From contig JBJOGJ010000143.1 in the NCBI GenBank assembly GCA_046048295.1, positions 1-9,946 of the forward strand: a stretch of DNA of 9,946 nucleotides, read 5' to 3'. Below are positions 1 through 7,558 of this stretch, piece after piece. A program made the translations under genes and the position numbers. The stretch is from CBDCWA01 sp046048295 (GTDB lineage: Bacteria; Pseudomonadota; Alphaproteobacteria; Rhizobiales; Hyphomicrobiaceae). Each line of letters begins with the position of its first letter. The stretch's first letter is position 1. The notes under the pieces were generated by a model that worked only from the letters and a program-made list of their open reading frames with translations, made no database searches and was not told the DNA's origin.

Positions 1-1269
1 GCCATAGTAATCGCTGTAGCGGATTTCAGGACAGGCAATCCGCATGTGAACCTCGCGGGCTCCCGCCTCCTTCATCATCGTTACGATTTTCTGCGATGTG
101 GTGCCGCGTACGACGCTGTCATCGATAAGGAGGATGCGCTTGCCACGGACGACGCCGGGGTTGGCGGAGTGCTTGAGCTTGACGCCCAGAGCCCGAATTT
201 CCTGCTGTGGCTCGATGAACGTGCGCCCAACGTAGTGATTGCGGATGATGCCGAGTTCATAAGGTATCCCGGACGCCTGTGCATAGCCTATGGCGGAGGG
301 GACGCCGGAATCTGGAATGGGGACGATGACATCAACTTCGGCGGGGGCTTCGCGGGCGAGTTCGGCACCCATCTGTTTTCGGACCTGGTAGACATTGCGG
401 CCGCCAACAATCGAGTCCGGGCGGGCGAAATAGATGTATTCGAAGATGCAGGGCCGGGCCGGGCGAATGGGGAACGGACGGTGGCTCTCAAGCCCATTCT
501 CTGCGGTGATCACGACAATCTCGCCGTTCTGCACTTCCCTGACAAACTCCGCCCCCACGATGTCGAGGGCGCAGGTTTCCGAGGCGAGCACGAATTGCCC
601 GTGCAGCCTGCCAATGACGAGGGGACGGATGCCGACCGGGTCGCGAGCCCCGATCAGCATGTTGTTGGTGAGGCATACCAGCGCGTAGGAGCCCTCGATC
701 TGGCGCAGCGCGTCGACCAGACGTTCGACTATGCGACGCTTGTGGGAACGCGAAAGCAAATGGAGGATCACCTCAGTATCGGAGGTGGACTGGAATATGG
801 CGCCGGAGTTGATGAGTTCGCGGCGGAGTAGACGCGCATTGGTCAAGTTCCCGTTGTGGGCAACGGCAAAACCGCCAGTATCGAGTTCTGCGAAGAGCGG
901 TTGGACATTGCGAAGGATCGTGGCACCAGTCGTCGAATAACGCACGTGGCCGATGGCGGCGCTGCCCTTCAGGCGCGCAATGACGCGTGCATCATTGAAA
1001 TTGTCGCCTACGAGGCCGAGACGGCGCTCGGCGTGAAACTGGCTGCCGTCATAGGTGACCATGCCCGCGGCTTCCTGACCGCGATGCTGGAGTGCGTGCA
1101 TACCGAGTGCCGTCAGCGGGGCACAACCGGGGATGCCCAGGATGCCGAAAACGCCACACTCCTCGTGGAGGCGGTCGTCGTCAGCGATCAAGTGGGCGTC
1201 CAGGATGCTCCGCTCAAGGTCACATTCGGGGGGCTGGCCAGACGGTTGGGGCGTATTGTCCTGGACCAT
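1..1269 (-). CDS. purF: Amidophosphoribosyltransferase PurF (3' end cut off)
   Basis: PurF makes 5-phosphoribosylamine from PRPP and glutamine, the first committed step of de novo purine synthesis, in the cytoplasm. 423 codons are visible, and the frame is still open at base 1, so roughly 70-80 C-terminal residues of a usual ~490-500 are missing. The N-terminal glutaminase domain has the nucleophile in EECGVFG (Cys38), then LQHRGQEAAG, RYSTTG and AHNGNLTN. The phosphoribosyltransferase domain has the PRPP-binding loop LLIDDSVVRGTTS near residues 380-392 (Asp383-Asp384). The first 37 residues would be a propeptide removed to free Cys38. The ATG is supported by GGAG six bases upstream. A Cys in PCIFEYIYF matches the first iron-sulfur ligand of the Bacillus-type enzyme, but the second position (YSDYYG) carries Asp, so the cluster is uncertain. 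It follows cvpA, a common arrangement. Confidence 0.97.
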   Translation of the reverse strand, partial: MVQDNTPQPSGQPPECDLERSILDAHLIADDDRLHEECGVFGILGIPGCAPLTALGMHALQHRGQEAAGMVTYDGSQFHAERRLGLVGDNFNDARVIARLKGSAAIGHVRYSTTGATILRNVQPLFAELDTGGFAVAHNGNLTNARLLRRELINSGAIFQSTSDTEVILHLLSRSHKRRIVERLVDALRQIEGSYALVCLTNNMLIGARDPVGIRPLVIGRLHGQFVLASETCALDIVGAEFVREVQNGEIVVITAENGLESHRPFPIRPARPCIFEYIYFARPDSIVGGRNVYQVRKQMGAELAREAPAEVDVIVPIPDSGVPSAIGYAQASGIPYELGIIRNHYVGRTFIEPQQEIRALGVKLKHSANPGVVRGKRILLIDDSVVRGTTSQKIVTMMKEAGAREVHMRIACPEIRYSDYYG

Positions 1270-1275
1270 GTGTGA

Positions 1276-1279
1276 CTCC
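1276..1279 (-). promoter_or_regulatory. purF ribosome binding site
   Basis: GGAG on the minus strand, six bases before the ATG at 1269. It fixes the upstream ATG as the purF start and so supports the unusually long 37-residue propeptide. Confidence 0.6.
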
Positions 1280-1350
1280 GAAGCGCGGCGTCTTGTTCGG
1301 AAACCGACCGTCGAGCGCGCACCGGTCAATCTCCAGAATGCTCGACATGA

Positions 1351-1378
1351 CACATATATGAATGCGTAGCACTTGCAA
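1351..1378 (-). promoter_or_regulatory. Possible purF promoter
   Basis: On the minus strand TTGCAA (1373-1378) is followed after 16 bases by TATGTG (1351-1356), a loose match to -35 and -10 boxes, inside an AT-rich patch that stands out from the GC-rich surroundings. It lies 82 bases upstream of the purF ATG in the largest spacer of the window. The match is weak, and only the position and base composition support it. Confidence 0.25.
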
Positions 1379-1467
1379 GCGCCCAGGGTAAATGTGATCG
1401 GCCTGTACGTATGTTTTGTGCGATCCCGTTAACCGGAGGTCACGCAGTGTCTTAATACTGCCTCAGG

Positions 1468-1998
1468 TCAGCGTTCCGAGCGCTGGCTCTCGAACCGGTC
1501 GATATGCCGGTTGAGGGCCTGCTGCAGTGTCGTTCCGGCACCCTCTATCATGTTGATCGACTTGGCCTGGCGTACCCACGTGAACTGTTGGTCAGCCGGT
1601 ACGAACGCGGCGTAGAACATGTAGAGAATGACCACGATGATGAAGCCGCGGCCAACGCCGAAAACAAAGCCCAAGGTCCGGTCTATCATGCCGATACGGC
1701 TCTCGAGGATGGAATCGGAGATTGCCGCCGTAATGAGATGCACGATGATCAGGACTATCAGGAAGATGATGGCGCCAATGGCGATCTGGACGACCAGATG
1801 ATGAATGGCCATCTGTTGTGCGATGTCGCGTGTGACGGATTCCTGATAGATGAGAAACCAGAATGCCGCACCGGCGGCGATCACCCACGACAGGATCGAC
1901 AGGATTTCGCGCGTTAGCCCGCGATACATCGCGAGCAGGCCGGAGATCAGCGCTATGGATATCAGGATTGCGTCCAGAATGGAGATGGGCCCGATCAT
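1468..1998 (-). CDS. cvpA: CvpA family membrane protein
   Basis: 176 residues, of the usual length for the CvpA family, inner-membrane proteins first named for colicin V production; their molecular role is still unclear, with links to envelope stress tolerance. Four hydrophobic segments are visible at about residues 5-25, 33-51, 69-92 and 112-133. Family hallmarks are YRGLTREILSILSW (25-38) after the first segment and the Gly/Arg-rich GMIDRTLGFVFGVGRG (103-118) before the fourth. The C-terminal ~40 residues are polar and probably cytoplasmic. The ATG has GAGG four bases upstream. The gene starts 35 bp after radA and precedes purF, matching the cvpA-purF pairing known from enterobacteria and many alphaproteobacteria. 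No direct tie to purine synthesis can be read from the protein. Confidence 0.94.
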   Translation of the reverse strand: MIGPISILDAILISIALISGLLAMYRGLTREILSILSWVIAAGAAFWFLIYQESVTRDIAQQMAIHHLVVQIAIGAIIFLIVLIIVHLITAAISDSILESRIGMIDRTLGFVFGVGRGFIIVVILYMFYAAFVPADQQFTWVRQAKSINMIEGAGTTLQQALNRHIDRFESQRSER

Positions 1999-2033
1999 TT
2001 CACCTCAGGTCCTCGCTTTTGGTCCGGACGCAG

Positions 2034-3437
2034 CTAAACACCACTATGCGTCACTCGCATGGCATGAATATGCTCTGCAAGTTGTTTTAAATGGCTAATG
2101 CGGCCAAGCACCATATCAACTGTCTTTTTATCCACTTCCCCGGTAGCGGGGCACGTGGCGTGGCGGAAGCCCAGTTTCTCGGCTTCGCGGACACGTGCCT
2201 GCATGTGGGCCGCCGGTCGCACGGCACCTGACAAGCTGACTTCTCCGAAATAGACCTGATCGCCTGCCAGGGAAACGTTCCAGAACGAGGAGAGCAGGGC
2301 GGCGGCGGCTGCAAGGTCGGCTGCCGGCTCGCTTATACGCATGCCGCCAGCAACGTTCAGGTATATGTCGTTCTGGGAGATCTGGACGCCGCAACGGGCC
2401 TCGAGCACTGCAAGGACCATGGCCAGGCGGGAGGTGTCCCAGCCGACGACGGTGCGGCGGGGTGTGCCAAGCGGGGAGGGGGCGACCAGAGCCTGCATTT
2501 CGACGAGGATCGGGCGCGTGCCCTCGATGCCGGCGTAGACGGCGGAACCAGGTGTTGCTTCGTCCCGGTCTCCCAGGAAGAGCTCGGATGGGTTTGCGAC
2601 TTCCGCCAGACCGGATGCGGTCATCTCGAAGACGCCGATTTCGTCCGTCGCTCCGAAGCGGTTCTTGATGCCGCGCAGTATGCGGTAGGGGTGGCCGCCG
2701 TCGCCTTCGAAATAGAGGACGGTGTCGACCATGTGCTCGACGACCTTAGGGCCGGCGATCTGCCCTTCCTTGGTGACGTGGCCGACAAGAATGACGGCGG
2801 TGCCGGTCTGCTTGGCGTAGCGGATCAGGAGCTGACTTGCCGCGCGCACCTGACTTACCGTGCCTGGCGCTGCATCAAGGCCATCGGTCCACAGGGTCTG
2901 GATGGAATCGACCACGACGAGGGCCGGACTGCGCTCCGTCGATAGTGTGGCGAGGATGTTGGCGAGGTTGGTTTCAGCAGCGAGTGCGACAGGTGCATTG
3001 GCGAGACCGAGCCGTTCGGCACGCAGGCGAACCTGGGCCGTCGCTTCCTCGCCGGAGAAGTAGAGCGCGCGTTGGCCGGCATTGGCAAAATTGGCAGTTA
3101 GTTGCAGGAGCAGTGTGGATTTGCCGATTCCGGGTTCTCCGCCGATCAGGATGGCCGAGCCGGGGACGACGCCGCCCCCCGTGACCCGGTCGAGTTCGGT
3201 AATGCCCGTGGAGATGCGCGAGGGAGGCGCTACATCCGTGGCCAAGGCTTCGAGTGTGACAGCTCGGCCGCGTTTGGCCCCTGAGAGGCCGGTGCCGGGC
3301 TGAGTGGCCAGGGCGGCCGTGCCGGCTTCCTCGGTGAGCGTATTCCAGTCGCCACATTCGGGGCATTTGCCCACCCAGCGGTTCGATACGCCACCGCAGC
3401 TCTGGCAAACGTAGAGCGATTTCGGTTGCTTGGCCAT
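2034..3437 (-). CDS. radA: DNA repair protein RadA
   Basis: RadA (Sms) is a RecA-like ATPase that drives branch migration of recombination intermediates and helps process stalled forks. 467 residues, full length. Domain order: an N-terminal C4 zinc finger (Cys11, Cys14, Cys25, Cys28); the ATPase core with Walker A GGEPGIGKST (99-108) and Walker B LVVVDSIQT (173-181); the RadA-specific KNRFG motif (258-262), which distinguishes it from RecA; and a C-terminal Lon-protease-like domain (from about 350, with DIYLNVAGG) that in this family acts as a scaffold and is not a protease. The ATG lies 3 nt after the alr stop (TGA-GCG-ATG), so translation is probably coupled; GAGG sits about 11 bases upstream, inside alr. 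cvpA follows after 35 bp. No anomaly seen. Confidence 0.98.
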   Translation of the reverse strand: MAKQPKSLYVCQSCGGVSNRWVGKCPECGDWNTLTEEAGTAALATQPGTGLSGAKRGRAVTLEALATDVAPPSRISTGITELDRVTGGGVVPGSAILIGGEPGIGKSTLLLQLTANFANAGQRALYFSGEEATAQVRLRAERLGLANAPVALAAETNLANILATLSTERSPALVVVDSIQTLWTDGLDAAPGTVSQVRAASQLLIRYAKQTGTAVILVGHVTKEGQIAGPKVVEHMVDTVLYFEGDGGHPYRILRGIKNRFGATDEIGVFEMTASGLAEVANPSELFLGDRDEATPGSAVYAGIEGTRPILVEMQALVAPSPLGTPRRTVVGWDTSRLAMVLAVLEARCGVQISQNDIYLNVAGGMRISEPAADLAAAAALLSSFWNVSLAGDQVYFGEVSLSGAVRPAAHMQARVREAEKLGFRHATCPATGEVDKKTVDMVLGRISHLKQLAEHIHAMRVTHSGV

Positions 3438-3440
3438 CGC

Positions 3441-4622
3441 TCAGCCGGCCTCGGCGTAGACACGCTGGAACCGACGCGGCAGCCGGGTGAGAACCTCGTA
3501 GCCGATGGTGCCTGCCCGACGCCCGACCTCCTCGATGGAAACCGATGGGCCTATGAGCTCGACCCATTCGCCTGGTTCCACGGAGGAGCCGGGGACGTCA
3601 GTGACATCGATTGTGGAGAGATCCATCGAGACCCGGCCGACGATCGGACAGCGGGCGGAACGGAGCACAACCTCGCCGCCGGGCTGGTCGCAGGTCGCAG
3701 ACAAGTGGCGGAAGACGCCATCTGCGTATCCTGCGGCGATCGTGGCTAAGCGACGCGGTTCACCCGCCCACCATGTCGCCGAATAACCGACGGTTTCGCC
3801 GGCAGGGAGATCATGAACCTGTAGGATGCGGGCCATGACGGTGACGACCGTTTCGACGGGTGTGCGCTCACCGCGGAATGCCTGCCCGCCATAGAGTGCA
3901 TAGCCCGGGCGAACCATGTCGAAGTGATAGGCGGCGCCAAGCATCAGGCCATCGGAGGCCGCCAGGCTCGCGGGACAGGCCGGCAGCGCCCGGCGACACT
4001 TGGCGAAAGCCTCCAACTGGTGAGCGTTCATCATGTTCTGTGGATCGTCAGCGCAGGCGAGATGGCTCATTACAAGTGCGATGTCTATGTCAGCCATGCC
4101 TTCCGCGTCGTTTGCCAATCGAGCGACTTCGCTCCTAGAAAGGCCGAGCCGGTGGAGGCCGGTATCGACGTGCAGCGCGGCGGGCAGCCGTGTTTCTCGT
4201 CGCCGAGCTTCCTGTTGCCATTCGACGATGTCGCGATAGGTGGAAAGAACCGGACGGGCTGCGATTGACGACAGTTGCCCAGCGCCTGTCACGGCGAGGC
4301 CATCGAGGACATAGACCGTTGCGGCGGTGACGAGGCGGGTAAGCTCGCCAGCTTCCTGCGGCGTCGCAACGAAAAAGGTCCGGCAGCCCGCCGATGCTAG
4401 TGCCGGTGCAACCCGTCCGATGCCGAGACCATAGGCATCGGCCTTCACGACGGCAGCACACTCGGCGGGATGCACCAGGCGCGCCAGCGCGTGCCAGTTG
4501 CGGGCGAGCGCGGCCAGATCGATGTGAACCAATCCGACCGCTCCCATTTCCGCGGCCTGGGCGGCCTCTGATGCGGCTGGCCAGCAATAAGGTCCGGCGG
4601 TTTTTCGACGCTCGCTGTTCAT
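3441..4622 (-). CDS. alr: Alanine racemase (Alr)
   Basis: A PLP enzyme that interconverts L- and D-alanine, supplying D-Ala for peptidoglycan. From the ATG at 4622 it has 393 residues. The PLP lysine is in VVKADAYGLG (Lys60). HVDTGLHRLG (151-160), SHLACADD (186-193) and RPGYALYG (238-245) mark the TIM barrel. The second catalytic base is Tyr280 in VGYSATW, and VSMDLSTIDVT (331-341) lies in the C-terminal beta domain. The conserved substrate/PLP stretch usually written ANS(S/A)G reads AASDG here, a mild departure. The start is ambiguous: 4622 leaves 10 bp after dnaB, while an in-frame ATG at 4547 gives 368 residues and begins closer to the conserved HIDLAAL. Neither has a clear Shine-Dalgarno. 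The frame stays open to 4763, but that part overlaps dnaB and is not protein-like. Confidence 0.95.
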   Translation of the reverse strand: MNSERRKTAGPYCWPAASEAAQAAEMGAVGLVHIDLAALARNWHALARLVHPAECAAVVKADAYGLGIGRVAPALASAGCRTFFVATPQEAGELTRLVTAATVYVLDGLAVTGAGQLSSIAARPVLSTYRDIVEWQQEARRRETRLPAALHVDTGLHRLGLSRSEVARLANDAEGMADIDIALVMSHLACADDPQNMMNAHQLEAFAKCRRALPACPASLAASDGLMLGAAYHFDMVRPGYALYGGQAFRGERTPVETVVTVMARILQVHDLPAGETVGYSATWWAGEPRRLATIAAGYADGVFRHLSATCDQPGGEVVLRSARCPIVGRVSMDLSTIDVTDVPGSSVEPGEWVELIGPSVSIEEVGRRAGTIGYEVLTRLPRRFQRVYAEAG

Positions 4623-4632
4623 GGCGCGGAGA

Positions 4633-6144
4633 CTACTCGGGTGGCAGCTGATAGTCACGCGCGAGGTTGTCGAAGCGGGTGAGGTGCGGCTCGAAGGAGA
4701 GGGTGACTGTGCCAACGGGCCCGTGGCGCTGCTTGCCGATGATGACCTCAGCCTTTCCGGCAACGGATTCCATTTTGGTCTGCCACTCGAAGAACTGCTC
4801 CGTGCCCTCGGAGGGCTTCAATCGCTCGACATAGTATTCTTCGCGAAACACGAACATGACGACGTCTGCGTCTTGCTCGATCGATCCCGATTCGCGGAGG
4901 TCGGAGAGCTGGGGGCGCTTGTCCTCGCGCTGCTCGACCTGACGAGAGAGCTGGGACAGCGCGATGATTGGCACATTCAGCTCCTTGGCGAGTGCCTTCA
5001 GACCAGTGGTAATCTCGGTGATTTCCTGGACGCGCCCGCCAGACGATGCCTTGGCTGATCCAGACAGCAGCTGGAGATAGTCGACGATCAGCAGGTCGAG
5101 ACCCTTCTGGCGCTTCAATTTGCGGGCGCGTGCCGCGAGCTGTGCGATGGTGATGCCGCCGGTCTGGTCGATATAGAGCGGCGCTTCGGACATCTGCTTG
5201 CTCTTCTGTACAAGGCGGCGGAATTCGTCCTCCGTGATCATGCCGCGACGGATCTTTTCGGATGAGATCTCCGACTGCTCGGAAAGGATGCGGGCTGCGA
5301 GCTGCTCGGCCGACATTTCGAGAGAGAAGAAGCCGACTATACCGCCATTCGTGGTTTTCATGCTGCCGTCGGGCTGGCGTTCGGCCGCGAAATTCTTCGC
5401 GACGTTAAATGCGATGTTGGTTGCCAGGGCGGTCTTTCCCATAGAGGGACGGCCGGCAAGAATGATGAGGTCGGAGGCCTGCAGACCACCCATCTTGCCA
5501 TCGAGGTCGAGCAGCCCGGTTGAAAGACCAGATAGATGGCCGTCTCGCTGATAGGCGGCATTCGCCATCTCGATGGCGGTCGTGAGTGCGTCTCCGAAGG
5601 ATTGGAACCCCTGTCCGTACTTGGCGCCTTCGGCCAGTCCATAGAGCTTGTTCTCTGCATCCTGGATCTGGGTCTCAGGGGGGTAGTCGACAGGCGAATC
5701 ATAGGCGCCATTGACCATCTCCTCGCCGATCGTGATGAGCGAGCGGCGTGTCGCAAGATCGTAGATCGTGCGGCCGTAGTCGATGGCGTTGATTATGGTC
5801 GTGGCGTTGACCGCGAGCTTGCCCAGGTACTGGGGGACGGTCATCGTCGCATCGATCGGCTCGAGATTCTCGAAGAACGTGCGCAAGGTGATCGGTGTCG
5901 CCTGCTTGCCGGCCTGGATGATCTTGCCGGCGGTCTCGTAGATCGTGGCGTGGAGGGAGTCGTAGAAGTGTTCGGCCAACAGGAAGCCGGCGACGCGGTC
6001 GAGCGCCTCGTTGTTGACGAGGATGGCGCCGAGCAGCGCCTGCTCGGCTTCGATGTTGTGGGGCGGCTGGCGGAAGGCGATGGGCTCATCGGCCGATGCC
6101 TGTGCGCGTAGCAGGTCAGGTTGAAATGGGGCGATGTCTGTCAT
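4633..6144 (-). CDS. dnaB: Replicative DNA helicase DnaB
   Basis: The hexameric 5'-3' helicase that unwinds DNA at the replication fork and recruits primase. 503 residues, somewhat longer than the ~470 of E. coli. The N-terminal domain begins near residue 27 (PPHNIEAEQALLGAIL) and is followed by a linker. The RecA-like motor from about 200 has LSTGLLDLD (207-215), Walker A GRPSMGKTA (231-239), FFSLEMS (272-278), Walker B LLIVDYLQLL (351-360), SQLSRQVEQR (397-406), and the arginine-finger region IIGKQRHGPVGTV (468-480). No intein and no broken motif is seen. The ATG is preceded only by a weak GGGTGG. It is expressed with alr, 10 bp downstream, and probably from its own promoter in the 138-bp spacer upstream. 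Confidence 0.98.
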   Translation of the reverse strand: MTDIAPFQPDLLRAQASADEPIAFRQPPHNIEAEQALLGAILVNNEALDRVAGFLLAEHFYDSLHATIYETAGKIIQAGKQATPITLRTFFENLEPIDATMTVPQYLGKLAVNATTIINAIDYGRTIYDLATRRSLITIGEEMVNGAYDSPVDYPPETQIQDAENKLYGLAEGAKYGQGFQSFGDALTTAIEMANAAYQRDGHLSGLSTGLLDLDGKMGGLQASDLIILAGRPSMGKTALATNIAFNVAKNFAAERQPDGSMKTTNGGIVGFFSLEMSAEQLAARILSEQSEISSEKIRRGMITEDEFRRLVQKSKQMSEAPLYIDQTGGITIAQLAARARKLKRQKGLDLLIVDYLQLLSGSAKASSGGRVQEITEITTGLKALAKELNVPIIALSQLSRQVEQREDKRPQLSDLRESGSIEQDADVVMFVFREEYYVERLKPSEGTEQFFEWQTKMESVAGKAEVIIGKQRHGPVGTVTLSFEPHLTRFDNLARDYQLPPE

Positions 6145-6187
6145 GCCACCCGGCTACTGCGATTCGTGGGGCGGGCGGAGGCGGGAA

Positions 6188-6203
6188 ATCCTGTTCACAG
6201 GAT
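6188..6203. repeat. 16-bp near-perfect palindrome upstream of dnaB
   Basis: Arms ATCCTGT and ACAGGAT (7 bp each) flank a 2-bp centre, 44 bp upstream of the dnaB ATG. The symmetry and position suit a dimeric repressor or activator site. It does not match the alphaproteobacterial LexA pattern (GTTC-N7-GTTC) or the enterobacterial one. It could equally form a short RNA hairpin in the dnaB leader. No regulator is assigned. Confidence 0.4.
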
Positions 6204-6224
6204 ATGCTTGCGTTATCCAGGCAT

Positions 6225-6245
6225 GAGGCAATGGGGGAGAGGCAA
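6225..6245 (-). repeat. Direct repeat TTGCCTC x2 upstream of dnaB
   Basis: Two exact copies of TTGCCTC on the minus strand (6225-6231 and 6239-6245), starting 14 bp apart, with a further partial echo (ATGCCTG) just downstream. They lie 81-101 bp before the dnaB ATG. TTGCCT could serve as a -35 box, but I found no good -10 at the correct distance. The repeat may be chance. Confidence 0.25.
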
Positions 6246-6282
6246 GAAATCGTTGGTATTTCAGTTGGTTGCGCGCTTATCC

Positions 6283-7539
6283 CTATTCCCCTGCAAGTCG
6301 GCCGGGCGTTGTCATGCGGCGTTCTTCGTCGGCAAGTTGACGCTCGCGGTCGAGCATGTAGTCCCGGGTAGTTGGAAGCGAGTCCAGGCGCTTGGCAAGC
6401 TGCAGCTGGAAGACCACCAGATTGTCGAAGCGGAAGGCAGCCTCCGATCCAGCGAGATAGAACTCCCACATGCGGTAGAATTCGGCGCTCTTGAGCGCGA
6501 TCACCTCATCCTTGCGTTCGACGAATCGCTGCCGCCAAGCCTTCAGCGTTTCCGCATAGTGCAAGCGTAACGTCTCGACATCGGTGACAATCAGGCCGGA
6601 GCGTTCGATGGCCGGAAGCACCTCCGACAGGGCCGGGAAGTACCCGCCCGGGAAGATGTATCTTGCGATGAAAGGATTGGTGGTGCCCGGCCCATCGACA
6701 CGGCCGATGGTATGAATCAAGGCAACACCGCTATCATCGAGCAGTTTCGAGACCTGTTCGAAGTAGGAATCGTAATGGCCGATGCCGACGTGCTCGAGCA
6801 TTCCTACAGAGACTATCCTGTCGAAGCGACGGTGAATGGTGCGGTAGTCCCGGAGTTCAAAGTGCGTGAGGTGCGAAAGACCGGTCTGCTCGGCGCGTTC
6901 GCGTGACACGGCAAGTTGATTGTCGCTGAGCGTGATGCCGGTGACGCTCGCACCGCTCATGCCGGCGAGATAGAGGGCGAGCCCGCCCCAGCCGGAGCCG
7001 ATGTCTAGCACCTGGTGTCCCGGTTGAAGGGCCAGCTTTGCTGCAATGTGGCGCTTCTTTGCGCGCTGGGCGGCCTCGAGGCTGGCAGTCGGCGCAGGAA
7101 AATAGGCGCAAGAGTATTGCAGGTCGGCGTCGAGGAACAGGCGATAGATCTCGTCGTCAATGTCGTAGTGGTGGACGACGTTGCGACGGGAGCGGGATAG
7201 CGTGTTCAACTGGGACAGGCGTCGGGCAATGTATCGCGTTCGATCGAGAGCGCGAAGGATGATCGGGGGGCGGGCCTTCCGATACCCTTCCAAGGCAATC
7301 GCCAAGAGATCGTAGATGCTACCAGCCTGTACTTTGAGGCGGCCGCACATGTAGGCCTCGCCAAGGGCCATTGCGGGATCGAAGGCGAGCGTGCGCTCGG
7401 TGGTGCGGTCGGCGATGGAAATGGCGACACTTGGCAGTGAGCCGTCACCGAAGCGGTATTGCTTTCCGGAGGCATCAGTGACCAATACCTCGCCCTTGCG
7501 GACGACGGTCTCGAACAGGAGCTTGAGCGGGGCGAACAT
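6283..7539 (-). CDS. cfa: Cyclopropane-fatty-acid synthase family methyltransferase
   Basis: A class I SAM-dependent methyltransferase of the family that adds a methylene bridge to double bonds of phospholipid acyl chains at the inner membrane face. 418 residues, slightly longer than E. coli Cfa (382). About 115 N-terminal residues form a lipid-binding domain. The SAM-binding motif is LDIGSGWGG (178-186). The active-site residues of E. coli Cfa have visible counterparts: Cys144 in YSCAYF, Glu249 in GMLEHVG, His276 in LIHTIG, and Tyr328 in LHYAETLKAW. IFPGGYFP (295-302) is also typical. The hinge ending in a charged C-terminus (about 395-418) has no function I can name. A weak GGAAC precedes the ATG, with a strong hairpin just upstream. 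It sits between rplI and dnaB with spacers on both sides, so it may be transcribed separately. Related enzymes in this family make other methylated fatty acids, so the exact product is inferred. Confidence 0.9.
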   Translation of the reverse strand: MFAPLKLLFETVVRKGEVLVTDASGKQYRFGDGSLPSVAISIADRTTERTLAFDPAMALGEAYMCGRLKVQAGSIYDLLAIALEGYRKARPPIILRALDRTRYIARRLSQLNTLSRSRRNVVHHYDIDDEIYRLFLDADLQYSCAYFPAPTASLEAAQRAKKRHIAAKLALQPGHQVLDIGSGWGGLALYLAGMSGASVTGITLSDNQLAVSRERAEQTGLSHLTHFELRDYRTIHRRFDRIVSVGMLEHVGIGHYDSYFEQVSKLLDDSGVALIHTIGRVDGPGTTNPFIARYIFPGGYFPALSEVLPAIERSGLIVTDVETLRLHYAETLKAWRQRFVERKDEVIALKSAEFYRMWEFYLAGSEAAFRFDNLVVFQLQLAKRLDSLPTTRDYMLDRERQLADEERRMTTPGRLAGE

Positions 7540-7558
7540 TGGCGTTCCAATCGTTGCG

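Larger units (their letters stand above)
1270..1467 (-). other. cvpA-purF intergenic spacer
   Basis: This 198-bp spacer holds no convincing gene. Just after the cvpA stop is a small inverted repeat (arms GCAGT/ACTGC, 1444-1448 and 1457-1461, 8-nt loop) that is too weak and lacks a T run to call a terminator. A short imperfect palindrome CCGGTTAACGGG (1425-1436) follows, and then the AT-rich possible purF promoter. No purine-riboswitch-like element was recognised, but I could not fold the region. Confidence 0.5.

Noticed and set aside
46..831. Plus-strand open frame of 261 codons opposite purF
   Set aside because: The minus strand encodes continuous PurF with all its motifs. The plus-strand product is an Asp/Gly/Ala-rich shadow with no family features.
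1425..1456. TTAA...GTTAAC elements after cvpA as a CtrA site
   Set aside because: The two TTAA halves are about 20 bp apart instead of the 7 bp needed, so only unpaired half sites exist.
4623..4763. Extension of alr upstream to an ATG at 4763
   Set aside because: It would overlap the end of dnaB by about 130 bp, and the Ser/Pro-rich translation is out-of-frame dnaB sequence, not an Alr N-terminus.
5536..6111. Long plus-strand open frame (191 codons) opposite dnaB
   Set aside because: It lies fully antisense to the DnaB N-terminal half, where high GC keeps other frames open. Its translation shows no recognisable domain, while dnaB is certain.
6188..6203. Palindrome upstream of dnaB as a LexA box
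   Set aside because: It lacks the GTTC-N7-GTTC spacing of alphaproteobacterial sites and the CTGT-N8-ACAG spacing of enterobacterial ones.
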